From: Bradyrhizobium sp. CIAT3101
GTDB lineage: Bacteria; Pseudomonadota; Alphaproteobacteria; Rhizobiales; Xanthobacteraceae
NCBI RefSeq assembly: GCF_029714945.1
Contig: NZ_CP121634.1
Coordinates: forward strand, 7,337,001 to 7,401,000
DNA length: 64,000 bases
Reading direction: 5' to 3'
A program made the position numbers and the translations under genes. Under the pieces are notes generated by a model. That model was not told the DNA's origin. It searched no databases and saw only the letters and a list, made by a program, of their open reading frames with translations. Below, one piece after another: positions 26,359 to 35,029 of the stretch; the stretch's first letter is position 1; every line of letters starts with the position of its first letter.

Positions 26359-27294
26359 TCAGGTCCTTTTCGGCGCCGGCTGGGACAGATAGGCCAGCAT
26401 CTTCATCTCCCGCCGTCCCCGCGTCACGGTATCGAGCACGAGGCCCGACGAAACGGACAGCATCGCCACGATCGTCAAGCCCATCGACAGCACGGCAGTC
26501 GGCAGGCGCGGCACCAGGCCGGTCTCGATGAACGTCACGACGATCGGGACCGCAAGGATGATCGCGGCCAGCGCCAGCAGGATCCCGATCACGGTGAAGA
26601 AGCGCAGCGGCCGCTCCGAGCGGTACAGCTTCAGCATGGTGCCGAGAATGCGGAAGCCGTCGCGCCAGGTGTTGAGCTTCGAGAACGAGCCTTCCGGCCG
26701 CGCGTAATAGGGCGTCTCGACCTCGGCAACCGGCAGCGACAGCTCCAGCGCGTAGACCGCGAGCTCGGTCTCGATCTCGAAGCCATCGGACAGCACGGGG
26801 AACGATTTGACGAAACGCCGCGAGAACACGCGGTAGCCGGACAGGATGTCCTTGAAGGCGTGGCCGAAGGTCGAGGACAGGAAGCCGGTCAACATGCGGT
26901 TGCCGGTGCGATGGCCGAGACGGTAGGCCGCCTGCGACTGGTCGATGCGGAGCCCGACCACCATGTCGAGATGTTCCTCGAGCAGCTTGTCGATCATGCG
27001 CGGGGCGCTCGGCGCATCGTAGGTGGCGTCGCCGTCGACCAGAACGTAGATGTCGGCCTCGACATCGGCGAACATGCGGCGCACGACGTGGCCCTTGCCC
27101 TGCCGCCGCTCGCTGCGCACGATCGCGCCGGCCTCGTGCGCAACGGCAGCGGTGCTGTCGCGCGAATTGTTGTCGTAGACATAGATCTCCGCCGCGGGCA
27201 GCGCCTTGCGGAAGTCGGCGACGACGGTCGCGACCGCCGCCTCCTCATTGTAGCAGGGCACCAGCACGGCGATGCGGGGTTGAGCCGATGTCAT
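26359..27294 (-). CDS. GT2 glycosyltransferase with C-terminal membrane helices (GtrB/DPM-like)
   Basis: A 311-residue protein. 'IAVLVPCYNEEAAVATVVADF' (in part) and 'DADIYVLVDGDATYD'-type DxD ('VDGDATYD') form a GT-A fold; 'DILSGYRVFSRRFVKSFP' and 'FEIETEL' are typical of polyprenyl-phosphate sugar transferases. Two transmembrane helices follow near 236-258 and 268-288. Such enzymes make undecaprenyl-phosphate sugars at the inner membrane. The start overlaps the stop of the preceding membrane protein gene by 4 bases, so the two act together, probably in surface glycan modification. Confidence 0.9.
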   Translation of the reverse strand: MTSAQPRIAVLVPCYNEEAAVATVVADFRKALPAAEIYVYDNNSRDSTAAVAHEAGAIVRSERRQGKGHVVRRMFADVEADIYVLVDGDATYDAPSAPRMIDKLLEEHLDMVVGLRIDQSQAAYRLGHRTGNRMLTGFLSSTFGHAFKDILSGYRVFSRRFVKSFPVLSDGFEIETELAVYALELSLPVAEVETPYYARPEGSFSKLNTWRDGFRILGTMLKLYRSERPLRFFTVIGILLALAAIILAVPIVVTFIETGLVPRLPTAVLSMGLTIVAMLSVSSGLVLDTVTRGRREMKMLAYLSQPAPKRT

Positions 27295-28442
27295 CGCGGC
27301 AGCGCTCCCAGACTGGCCGGCTCGGACCGGACCGATGCGGCCTCACGCACCTCAGCCGGCTGCAACAGCCGGGCAAACGACAGCGTCCACAGCGACAGCA
27401 TCGCGATCGGCACGACATAGTACGGCGTGAAGATCGGATGGCTCAGGAAGAAGCCGAGATTGACCACGAGGTTGCCGGCAACGACGAAGGCCGCCTGCCG
27501 CACATGCCCCTCGCGCGACCACAACAGCGCGAGCGTCGCGCCGATCGCAAGCACGATCAACACGATCTGCATGTCGCGCAGATACTGGCCAAGTACGGCG
27601 AAGTCCAAGCCCGGCGCAACCACGTCGGCGCTGCCGTAAGTCGTCGCCAGCGCGCTGCCGGCGTTGATGGCCTGGGCGGCCAGCGTCGGCGCCATGCCGA
27701 CGAGCACGCCGGCACCGAAGGCGAGGCCCTGCACGAACGTTGCAAGCGAGCGCGTCCACAGGAAGGGAATGCCGAGGAACAGGAAATAGCCGGCCGCCAG
27801 CAAGGCATTCGGCAATCTGAAATTGACGGACACACCGAGCAGGAGACCGATCACGGCTATCAGCAACACGCTGCGCTTGTCCCTGGCCAGCCACAGCGCC
27901 GTCAGGAAGCCCACGACGGCGCACAACGCCATGGTCGGCGCAACCGAATAGCTCGCTTTCGCCGGATTGATCATGAGATAGACGGCAAGCGCGCCGAACA
28001 CGCCAGCGCCCAGGACCGACGGCAGCGTCCGCGCCATGGCAATGCCCGATAGCGCGAGGCCGCACACGATCAGGCTCGCGGCAATGTAGAGCGGCACGAC
28101 CTGATGGCCTTGCGGAAACAGCGCCAGCAGGAAGCCGGTGCCCGGCGGATATTGCAATACGACCTTGCCGCCCGGCATCGGATTGTGGCAGGGCCAGCGG
28201 ATCGGATCCTTCCATTCGGCGAAGGCGATTTCCTTCAGCTTGCCCTCGAAATAACGATCGTCGTCCCTGACCGCGTTGGTGTCGAGCCCGCCGGCGCCGA
28301 AGCGCTGGAACAGATGGGCCTGGCGGAGATAGCAGATGTCGTCATAGACCCCGCGCGCCTCGCTCCAGCGCGACATTGTCGCAATGTTGCTGGCGAGGAT
28401 CGCGAGGCAGATCAGGCCGAAGACGAGTTTTGCCGCTTTCAT
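27291..28442 (-). CDS. polytopic membrane protein, probable GT-C-type glycosyltransferase partner
   Basis: A 383-residue protein with about ten hydrophobic segments. ATG at 28442 has ggaaa upstream; the frame is open to 28499. The first luminal loop is long and contains 'GVYDDICYLRQAHLFQRFG' and 'PIRWPCHNPMPGGKVVLQYPP' (in part), reminiscent of GT-C enzymes that use lipid-linked sugars. No family can be named with confidence. It overlaps the GT2 gene by 4 bases and follows the NUDIX gene by 47 bases. Confidence 0.75.
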   Translation of the reverse strand: MKAAKLVFGLICLAILASNIATMSRWSEARGVYDDICYLRQAHLFQRFGAGGLDTNAVRDDDRYFEGKLKEIAFAEWKDPIRWPCHNPMPGGKVVLQYPPGTGFLLALFPQGHQVVPLYIAASLIVCGLALSGIAMARTLPSVLGAGVFGALAVYLMINPAKASYSVAPTMALCAVVGFLTALWLARDKRSVLLIAVIGLLLGVSVNFRLPNALLAAGYFLFLGIPFLWTRSLATFVQGLAFGAGVLVGMAPTLAAQAINAGSALATTYGSADVVAPGLDFAVLGQYLRDMQIVLIVLAIGATLALLWSREGHVRQAAFVVAGNLVVNLGFFLSHPIFTPYYVVPIAMLSLWTLSFARLLQPAEVREAASVRSEPASLGALPR

Positions 28443-28489
28443 CAGGTTTCCGTGACGCCCATTCGGACTGGTACTAGCATAGCCCGCCC

Positions 28490-28981
28490 TCAGCGCCACG
28501 TCGCAATCACGGGCTTGCCGTCAAGCACTTCCGCGATCCGCAGCCGCGTGCCGGGGGTCGCCTCCTCCGGAAGCGCGGCGGTGTCGAAGAAGCCGCATGC
28601 GATGATCTCGTGGTTTGGCGCCGGCAGCCGGTCCTGCCGGAAATGCCTGACCACATAGACCGCGACATGGTCGCGGCGGGAGATGTGGCTGTTGAGGAAG
28701 ATGCCGTGCAGCACGGCCTCCCCGGTGAGATCGATATCGCCCTCCTCCTTGAGCTCGCGGCGCATCGCCTGCTCCATGGTCTCGCCGTAGTCGACGCCGC
28801 CGCCCGGCAGATACCAGCCCGAGACGTAGCTGTGCTTGACCAGAAACACCTTGTTGTCGGCATCGAGCACCACGGCGCGGACGCCGAGCGTCATGCCGCG
28901 AACCACCAGGAAATAGGCGTGGAAGACGCGCCGCAGCAGCGGCTCGAATCTCCGTCGGATCTGGTCCAGGCGCTCGCCCAT
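28490..28981 (-). CDS. NUDIX hydrolase
   Basis: A 163-residue protein. The start at 28981 (gagagg just upstream) fits family length better than the longer open frame. 'TLGVRAVVLDADNKVFLVKHS' (in part) and 'WYLPGGGVDYGETMEQAMRRELKEEGDIDL' (in part) contain the Nudix box G-x5-E-x7-REUxEExGx. The final box residues read EEGD, a mild departure. Substrates of this group include nucleoside diphosphate derivatives. It leads the run NUDIX, membrane protein, GT2, divergent from the metallophosphoesterase gene. Confidence 0.88.
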   Translation of the reverse strand: MGERLDQIRRRFEPLLRRVFHAYFLVVRGMTLGVRAVVLDADNKVFLVKHSYVSGWYLPGGGVDYGETMEQAMRRELKEEGDIDLTGEAVLHGIFLNSHISRRDHVAVYVVRHFRQDRLPAPNHEIIACGFFDTAALPEEATPGTRLRIAEVLDGKPVIATWR

Positions 28982-29073
28982 TAGCCTCTCGTGATGCGCC
29001 CTTCCAGGCTTCCCTTGCGCGATGAGCGCGACCTTGCCATTACAGCAACCGAATAGCGAGGCAATCGCGCGCC

Positions 29074-29970
29074 ATGACTTCCCACACGCCGGCACCCTTC
29101 ACGCTCGCCCATCTGTCCGACCCGCATCTGCCGCCGCTGCCGAAGCCGCGACTGATCGAGCTCGCCGGCAAGCGCGCACTCGGCTACGTCAACTGGACGC
29201 GCAACCGTCACAAATACCAGCGCCGCGAGGTTCTCGACGCGCTGGTCGCCGACATGCAGGCGCAGGCGCCCGACCACATCGCGGTGACTGGCGACCTCGT
29301 CAACCTGGCGATGGACGCGGAGTTCGCGCCGGCGCGCGCCTGGCTCGACGGGGTCGGCTCGCCCGACCGCGTCACCACGATTCCCGGCAATCACGATGCC
29401 TATGTCCGCGCCACGCGCCATCGCTTCGGCGAGACCTTTGCGCCCTATCTTGCCAGCGACGACGGCAGCGCCGGCTTTCCCGGCGTGCGCCGGCGTGGAC
29501 CGGCCGCGCTGATCAGCCTCTCCAGCGCCGTGCCGACGCCGCCCTTGATGGCAACGGGCACGCTCGGACGCGATCAGCTCGTAGCCCTCGAAGAGGTGCT
29601 CGACCGGCTCGCGGCCGAGGACGTCTTCCGCGTGCTGCTCGTGCATCATCCGCTGAAGTCCGAAGCGCGCCAGAAGCGGCTGACGGATTCCGCAAGCCTG
29701 CTGGCGCTGCTCAAGCGCCATGGCGTCGAGCTGGTCCTGCACGGGCACGACCACATCCATTCGACGATGTGGTTCGAAGGTCCCAACGGCAACATCCCCG
29801 CGATCGGCGTGCCATCGGCCTCGGCGCTCGCGCACGGGCGCTACCCGGCGGCGGCCTACAATCTGTTCGCGATCGAGAAGGACAATGCCGGCTGGCGCTG
29901 CGAGCAGATCGTGCGAAGCATCGATCCGGGCATGCAGGTGCGGGAGATCAAGCGCACACGGCTGGTTTGA
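29074..29970 (+). CDS. metallophosphoesterase (calcineurin-like)
   Basis: A 298-residue protein. The full motif set is present: 'LSDPHL' (D-x-H), 'VTGDLVN' (GD), 'IPGNHDAY' (GNHD), 'LLVHHPL' (H) and 'LHGHDHIH' (GHxH). These bind two metal ions and hydrolyse phosphomonoesters or diesters. It has no signal peptide and no lipid-binding helix, so it is probably a cytoplasmic phosphodiesterase with unknown substrate. It is single and divergent from the NUDIX gene. Confidence 0.92.
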   Translation: MTSHTPAPFTLAHLSDPHLPPLPKPRLIELAGKRALGYVNWTRNRHKYQRREVLDALVADMQAQAPDHIAVTGDLVNLAMDAEFAPARAWLDGVGSPDRVTTIPGNHDAYVRATRHRFGETFAPYLASDDGSAGFPGVRRRGPAALISLSSAVPTPPLMATGTLGRDQLVALEEVLDRLAAEDVFRVLLVHHPLKSEARQKRLTDSASLLALLKRHGVELVLHGHDHIHSTMWFEGPNGNIPAIGVPSASALAHGRYPAAAYNLFAIEKDNAGWRCEQIVRSIDPGMQVREIKRTRLV

Positions 29971-30009
29971 GGCGCGCGCGTCAGCGCGAGCACGGACGAC
30001 GGAGAGCAA

Positions 30010-30564
30010 TCACCAGCTCCGCAACGCCGCGACCACGGCGACGCCGAACAGCGCGGCGGCACCGATGATGAATCCGAACACGAACGGCCAGACGCGCGAG
30101 CGACGGGGCGGCTCCGCGACCTCCGGCTTCGGCTCGGGCGGGACCACCATCGCACGCTCGCGCTCGACGATGCGGCGGGCGACATAGTCGGTGACGGCGT
30201 CCACGATCACCGCGGTGTCGTGCGATTCGGCGAGCACGATGCGGCCGAAGCGGGTGTCCTGGACGAAGCGGTACTGTCGCTTGTCGCGCCCCATCAGGAT
30301 GTGGGCGACGACGTCGATCCAGAGCCGTGGCGTATCGCCCTGGCTGATGCCGCGGTCGAACAAATCGATCTGCTCGGGCACCTGGGCGAACAGCGGGTCG
30401 AGTGCGTCGTTGAGGATCTCGAGCCGCGCCACCTCGGCATCCCTGAGATCGACGACGACGCCGGTCCGGTCGGCGGCCTCGATCCGCGCACGCAACAGCG
30501 CGTCGCGCAGCCGGACCGGGCGCGGCTGGCTGGGTTGGGTACCGCTGATCTCGGGCTCTGACAT
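30010..30564 (-). CDS. hypothetical protein with C-terminal membrane anchor
   Basis: A 184-residue protein. A soluble region of about 140 residues ('LWIDVVAHILMGRDKRQYRFVQ' in part, 'GRIVLAESHDTAVIVDAVTDYVARRIVERE' in part) is followed by a Pro-rich basic linker and one transmembrane helix (about 158-180) with a short tail. This is a tail-anchored inner-membrane layout. I do not recognise a named domain. It converges with the metallophosphoesterase gene. Confidence 0.75.
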   Translation of the reverse strand: MSEPEISGTQPSQPRPVRLRDALLRARIEAADRTGVVVDLRDAEVARLEILNDALDPLFAQVPEQIDLFDRGISQGDTPRLWIDVVAHILMGRDKRQYRFVQDTRFGRIVLAESHDTAVIVDAVTDYVARRIVERERAMVVPPEPKPEVAEPPRRSRVWPFVFGFIIGAAALFGVAVVAALRSW

Positions 30565-30687
30565 GGTCGGCCTCGTCCTCGACTTTCCGCCGTTAACCTA
30601 TCAGCAACCACAGCGCCCGCAAAGGGTCCACAATTCCAGATACTTACGACACCCACAGGCCGTTGATATGTGCCAAAAACAGACGAT

Positions 30688-30713
30688 CCCACCCGGCTTG
30701 CGCCGGATGGGAC
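30688..30713 (-). terminator. candidate terminator after the aceA/DUF4170 unit
   Basis: Arms tcccacccggc and gccggatggga (one mismatch) with a 4-base loop. Read on the minus strand, the hairpin is followed within about 8 bases by TTTTT. It lies about 42 bases past the DUF4170 stop. Confidence 0.5.
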
Positions 30714-30754
30714 CCTCCGTCCTTGGACGTCTTCTTGGATTTGTCAGGCAGCCG

Positions 30755-30964
30755 TCAGGCCGAGACCCGCGACGGCTCTTCCACGATCGAGAAACGGACG
30801 CCGGCCTTGTGGCGGTTCTCTTCCGAAACCGAGCGCCAGGCGTCTTCGGCTTCCTTGCGGGTCTTGAACGGACCCTGCACCTGGGCCGAGCCTTCGACGA
30901 GCTTGTGGAAGTTCATCGAGCCGAACTCGCCGCCGATCACCCAGAAATTGCTGCCTTTGGTCAT
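30755..30964 (-). CDS. DUF4170 small protein
   Basis: A 69-residue protein. 'NFWVIGGEFGSMNFHKLVEG' (in part) and 'VQGPFKTRKEAEDAWRSVSEE' (in part) match DUF4170, a compact family of alphaproteobacteria with no known reaction. It lies 23 bases after isocitrate lyase on the same strand, so it is probably cotranscribed with aceA. Confidence 0.87.
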   Translation of the reverse strand: MTKGSNFWVIGGEFGSMNFHKLVEGSAQVQGPFKTRKEAEDAWRSVSEENRHKAGVRFSIVEEPSRVSA

Positions 30965-30987
30965 TGTCAGTCTCCTGTTGAGTGGCG

Positions 30988-32622
30988 TTAGCCGAACTGG
31001 TTCATCGTGTTGTGGGCGCCGCCCGCCTTGAGGGCAGCTTCACCCGCGAAGTACTCCTTGTGGTCGTCGCCGATATCGGAGCCGGCCATGTTCTGGTGCT
31101 TGGCGCAGGCGATGCCCTGACGGATCTCCTGGCGCTGCACGTTCTTGACGTAGCCGAGCATGCCCTGATCGCCGAAATACTCGCGGGCGAGGTTGTCGGT
31201 GGACAGCGCGGCCGTGTGATAGGTCGGCAGCGTGATCAGGTGGTGGAAGATGCCGGCACGCTTGGCCGAATCCGCCTGGAAGGTGCGGATGCGCTCGTCG
31301 GCTTCGATCGCCAGCGGCGTATCGTCGTATTCCGGCTTCATCAATTCGGCGCGGCTGTACTTGCTGACATCCTTGCCGGCTTCCTTCATCGCATCGTAAA
31401 CCTGCTGACGGAAGTTGATGGTCCAGTTGAACGAGGGCGAGTTGTTGTAGGCGAGCTTCGCGTTGGGGATGACCTCGCGGATACGGTCGACCATCTTGGC
31501 GATCTGCTCGATATGCGGCTTCTCGGTCTCGATCCAGAGCAGGTCAGCACCATTCTGCAGCGAGGTGATGCTGTCGAGCACGCAGCGATCTTCGCCCGTG
31601 CCGGGACGGAACTGATAGAGATTCGAGGGCAGCCGCTTCGGGCGCATCATCTTGCCGTTGCGGTTGATGATGACGTCGCCATTGCGGGCGTTCTCAGCGG
31701 TGATTTCCTCGCAATCGAGGAAGCTGTTGTACTGATCACCGATGTCGCCCGGCTTGTGGCTGACGGCGATCTGCTGCGTGAGACCGGCGCCGAGCGAGTC
31801 GGTGCGGGTGACGATGACGCCGTCCTCGACGCCGAGCTCGAGGAAGGCGTGGCGGCAGGCGCGGATCTTCGCGATGAACACCTCGTGCGGCACGGTGACC
31901 TTGCCGTCCTGGTGACCGCACTGCTTCTCGTCGGAGACCTGGTTCTCGATCTGCAGCGCGCAGGCACCCGCCTCGATCATCTTCTTGGCGAGCAGATAGG
32001 TCGCCTCGGCATTGCCGAAGCCGGCGTCGATGTCGGCGATGACGGGCACGACGTGGGTCTGGAAGTTGTCGATCTTCGCGATCAACTCCTTCTCGCGGGT
32101 CTTGTCGCCTTCCTTGCGCGCCTTGTCGAGCGAACGGAAGATGTCGTTGAGCTCACGGGAATCCGCCTGGCGGAGGAAGGTGTAGAGCTCTTCGATCAGC
32201 GCCGGCACCGAGGTCTTCTCGTGCATCGACTGGTCGGGCAGCGGTCCGAATTCGGAGCGCAGCGCCGCGATCATCCAGCCGGACAGGTACAGATAGGTGC
32301 GATCGGTCTTGCCGCCGAAATGCTTCTTGACCGAGATCAGCTTCTGCTGGGCGATGAAGCCGTGCCAGCAGCCCAGCGACTGGGTGTACTTGGTCGGATC
32401 CTTGTCATAGGCCGCCATGTCGGCCCGCATCAGCGCCGCGGTGTAGCGGGCGACGTCCAGGCCGGTCCTGAAGCGGTTCTGCAGGCGCATGCGCGCGACG
32501 GCCTCGGCCGACACCCCGTTCCAGGTCGGCTGGGTCTTGAGGAGCGCCTGGGCCGCCTCGACTTCGTTCTGATACGAGGCCGGGCCCTGGAAGGTGGTGA
32601 TGCCACGGGGCTGGTAGTTCAT
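30988..32622 (-). CDS. aceA: isocitrate lyase
   Basis: A 544-residue protein. ATG at 32622 has a purine-rich gggataagg upstream. 'VIADIDAGFGNAEATYLLAKK' (in part) and the catalytic loop K-Q-C-G-H (233-237, C235 catalytic) define the family; the more common form is KKCGH. It cleaves isocitrate to glyoxylate and succinate in the glyoxylate shunt, needed for growth on acetate and fatty acids. It is divergent from a short-chain fatty acyl regulator that very probably controls it. The insertion-rich 544-residue length is usual for this branch. Confidence 0.95.
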   Translation of the reverse strand: MNYQPRGITTFQGPASYQNEVEAAQALLKTQPTWNGVSAEAVARMRLQNRFRTGLDVARYTAALMRADMAAYDKDPTKYTQSLGCWHGFIAQQKLISVKKHFGGKTDRTYLYLSGWMIAALRSEFGPLPDQSMHEKTSVPALIEELYTFLRQADSRELNDIFRSLDKARKEGDKTREKELIAKIDNFQTHVVPVIADIDAGFGNAEATYLLAKKMIEAGACALQIENQVSDEKQCGHQDGKVTVPHEVFIAKIRACRHAFLELGVEDGVIVTRTDSLGAGLTQQIAVSHKPGDIGDQYNSFLDCEEITAENARNGDVIINRNGKMMRPKRLPSNLYQFRPGTGEDRCVLDSITSLQNGADLLWIETEKPHIEQIAKMVDRIREVIPNAKLAYNNSPSFNWTINFRQQVYDAMKEAGKDVSKYSRAELMKPEYDDTPLAIEADERIRTFQADSAKRAGIFHHLITLPTYHTAALSTDNLAREYFGDQGMLGYVKNVQRQEIRQGIACAKHQNMAGSDIGDDHKEYFAGEAALKAGGAHNTMNQFG

Positions 32623-32763
32623 GTGCCTTATCCCTTTTCGACGGATGACAAAGCGACTGGCGATGTCATCGACATTTTTGACAATGCATTGCGAAATGCG
32701 TGTCATGAGATAAACGCGAGAAAGAGAAGTTCGTACAGAGGCCTTGTATTTGAATGGTGATGT

Positions 32764-32813
32764 CATGTAACATAAGAACATGTAATAGATGTTATTTTGT
32801 AAAATTTGTAAAA
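32764..32813. promoter_or_regulatory. AT-rich divergent control region with repeated operator-like motifs
   Basis: The 236-bp gap between aceA and the regulator is AT-rich against its surroundings. It holds two adjacent copies of TTTGTAAAA (32796-32804, 32805-32813) and a 15-bp-spaced direct repeat CATGTAA (32764, 32779). A GCATT-N4-AATGC palindrome lies at 32686-32699, nearer aceA. RamB-type regulators bind TTTGCAAA-like sites, so TTTGTAAAA is a plausible operator. This is inferred by position and resemblance. Confidence 0.45.
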
Positions 32814-32858
32814 ATATAGGTCAGCCTATCTGTCCTTAATGCGTCTGGAGGTCTGGAA

Positions 32859-34304
32859 ATGCCCGCTGAGTCCGGGAAAAAGCTGTTCGTCGGTCCACGC
32901 TTCCGGCGGATCCGTCAGCAATTGGGGCTGTCCCAGACCCAGATCGCCGAGGGGCTCGGGATCTCGCCGAGCTATGTCAATCTGATCGAGCGGAACCAGC
33001 GGCCGGTGACGGCGCAGATCCTGCTGCGGCTGGCCGAAACCTACGATCTCGATCTGCGCGACCTCGCCACCGCCGACGAGGACCGCTTCTTCGCCGAGTT
33101 GAACGAGATCTTCTCCGATCCGCTGTTCCGCCAGATCGACGTTCCCAAGCAGGAGCTGCGCGACCTCGCCGAGCTCTGTCCCGGCGTCACCCATGCGCTG
33201 CAACGGCTCTACGCAGCCTATGCCGAGGCACGCCAGGGCGAGACGCTGGCGGCGGCCCAAATGGCCGACCGCGACGTCGGCACACGCTACGAGGCCAATC
33301 CGGTCGAGCGCGTGCGCGAGCTGATCGAGGCCAACCGCAATTATTTCCCGGAGCTCGAGCAGGCGGCCGAAAACCTGCGGGACGAATTGGACGTGCCGGC
33401 CGAAGGGCTCTATGCCGCACTCGCGGCACGCCTGCGCGAAAAGCATTCGATTCAGACCCGGATCATGCCGGTCGACGTGATGCGCGAGACGCTGCGCCGT
33501 TTCGACCGCCATCGCCGCCAGCTCCTAATCTCTGAACTGGTCGATCCGCCCGGCCGCGCCTTCCAGCTCGCCTTCCAGCTGGGCTTGGGTGAATGCGCGC
33601 AGGCGCTTGAAACCATCATCGGCCGCGCCGGTCCACTCGACGACGCGCCGCGTCGGCTGTTCCGCATCACGCTCGGCAATTATTTTGCAGCAGCGGTGAT
33701 GATGCCCTACCCGGCCTTCCTCGCGGCTGCCGAAGCGCTCAACTACGATATCCACGTGCTGGCGCAGCGCTTCAATTCCGACTTCGAGCAGGTCTGCCAT
33801 CGCCTCACCACGCTGCAACGGCCGAACGCGCGCGGCATTCCGTTCTTCCTGCTGCGCGTCGACAATGCCGGCAACGTCTCGAAGCGCTTTTCCTCGGGCA
33901 CATTCCCGTTTTCGAAATTCGGCGGCACCTGTCCCTTATGGAACGTGCACTCGACCTTCGACACGCCCGATCGCCTCCTGAAGCAGGTGATCGAGCTCTC
34001 CGACGGCACGCGCTATTTCTCGATCGCGCAGATGGTGCGCCGACCGGTGGCACCGCACCCGCTGCCGCAACCGCGCTTCGCCATCGGCCTCGGCTGCGAG
34101 ATCCGCCACGCCGCGCGCCTGACCTACGCCGCGGGCATGGATCTGGAGAAGACGGAAGGCACGCCGATCGGCGTCAACTGCCGGCTCTGCGAGCGCGAAA
34201 ACTGCGCCCAGCGCGCCGAGCCGCCGATCACGCGCACGCTGATTTTGGACGAGACGACGCGACGGGTGTCGAGTTTCGCGTTCTCGAATGCGCGGGAGTT
34301 GTGA
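32859..34304 (+). CDS. short-chain fatty acyl regulator (RamB/ScfR-type XRE regulator)
   Basis: A 481-residue protein. An N-terminal HTH_XRE domain ('RRIRQQLGLSQTQIAEGLGI' in part, 'SPSYVNLIERNQRPV') is followed by an ImmA/IrrE-like domain and a C-terminal DUF2083 zinc-finger-like part with 'NCRLCERENCAQR'. This is the family of RamB and related regulators of glyoxylate-shunt and short-chain acyl metabolism. It is divergent from aceA and probably acts on the shared 236-bp gap. Whether it activates or represses here cannot be read from sequence. Confidence 0.92.
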   Translation: MPAESGKKLFVGPRFRRIRQQLGLSQTQIAEGLGISPSYVNLIERNQRPVTAQILLRLAETYDLDLRDLATADEDRFFAELNEIFSDPLFRQIDVPKQELRDLAELCPGVTHALQRLYAAYAEARQGETLAAAQMADRDVGTRYEANPVERVRELIEANRNYFPELEQAAENLRDELDVPAEGLYAALAARLREKHSIQTRIMPVDVMRETLRRFDRHRRQLLISELVDPPGRAFQLAFQLGLGECAQALETIIGRAGPLDDAPRRLFRITLGNYFAAAVMMPYPAFLAAAEALNYDIHVLAQRFNSDFEQVCHRLTTLQRPNARGIPFFLLRVDNAGNVSKRFSSGTFPFSKFGGTCPLWNVHSTFDTPDRLLKQVIELSDGTRYFSIAQMVRRPVAPHPLPQPRFAIGLGCEIRHAARLTYAAGMDLEKTEGTPIGVNCRLCERENCAQRAEPPITRTLILDETTRRVSSFAFSNAREL

Positions 34305-34345
34305 GGAGCTCGGCGTTAGGCGGCACACCTGCACTACCCCTCGGT

Positions 34346-34482
34346 GTCGTCCCGGCGAAGGCCGGGACCCATAACCACAGGGCATAGTTTGATGAGACGT
34401 CGTCGTTGTACGTCCTTTGGTACGACGACCACCATTCACCGATAGATCACGCGGTATGGGTCCCGGCCTTCGCCGGGACGAC
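34346..34482. repeat. compound palindromic repeat with perfect 28-bp inverted ends
   Basis: The ends 34346-34373 and 34455-34482 are perfect inverted copies (28 bp). Each contains its own hairpin, cccggc-gaag-gccggg. The 81-bp interior holds a second pair, gtcgtcgt/acgacgac (34399-34406, 34422-34429). The element is noncoding and MITE-like. It lies between the regulator and the monooxygenase-like gene. Confidence 0.8.
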
Positions 34483-34508
34483 CCGCGGAGAGATCTCGCG
34501 TCCAATCC

Positions 34509-34802
34509 CTACGCCAGCGTATGCACGATCACCGGCCCCGCCGCGGCACTCGCATGCCCTGCCAGCAGCGAGCCAAGATCCTTTTCGATCCAGGCGATCG
34601 CGCGCCTATTCGCTTCCTCGGCCTGCTCGAACTTGTCGAAGATGGAGATCGCGGTCACCGTGTCGTCGCCGGCATAGACCACGTAATAGGCCCTGAAGCC
34701 GTCGACGTCGCTGATGATCGGAACGGCGCCGTCCTTGATGCGGCGCGCCAGCTCTTCGGCGCTTCCGCTCTTGGCCTTGGCCTGACGGATGGCGGCATAC
34801 AT
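34509..34802 (-). CDS. small dimeric alpha-beta-barrel-like protein
   Basis: A 97-residue protein. 'MYAAIRQAKAKSGSAEELARRI' (in part), 'GFRAYYVVYAGDDTVTAISIFD' (in part) and 'AEEANRRAIAWIEKDL' follow the beta-alpha-beta pattern of antibiotic-biosynthesis-monooxygenase-like ferredoxin folds. Such small proteins can be cofactor-free oxygenases or stress proteins. The reaction is unknown. It is single, with a separate promoter expected in the 227-bp gap upstream. Confidence 0.7.
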   Translation of the reverse strand: MYAAIRQAKAKSGSAEELARRIKDGAVPIISDVDGFRAYYVVYAGDDTVTAISIFDKFEQAEEANRRAIAWIEKDLGSLLAGHASAAAGPVIVHTLA

Positions 34803-35029
34803 GGCATCCTCCCTTCCGGCTCGTGATGTGGGGCATGGTGCCCGGCGGCATGTTACGCCGAAGCGCGCGGCCGATCTACGGCTTGGTTAACCCTGCCCTA
34901 ATCTCCTCCCGCGATCTGCAACCAACGATTAAGCACGCCTCAACATCGCGGCCTTAGTCTCGCCTCACTCACTTTTCGCAAACAACGGCAGCCTATCCTG
35001 CCGCGTGAAGTGACATCAGGGGGTTCATC

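Noticed and set aside
28490..28981. Longer NUDIX start at 29095
   Set aside because: The extra N-terminus has no NUDIX character and crosses the start of the divergent metallophosphoesterase gene.
30982..32760. Long plus-strand open frame across isocitrate lyase
   Set aside because: It is the reverse of an unmistakable aceA; its Val/Leu/Asp-rich sequence has no family match.
34346..34482. Insertion sequence
   Set aside because: There are inverted ends but no transposase frame; it is a small noncoding repeat.
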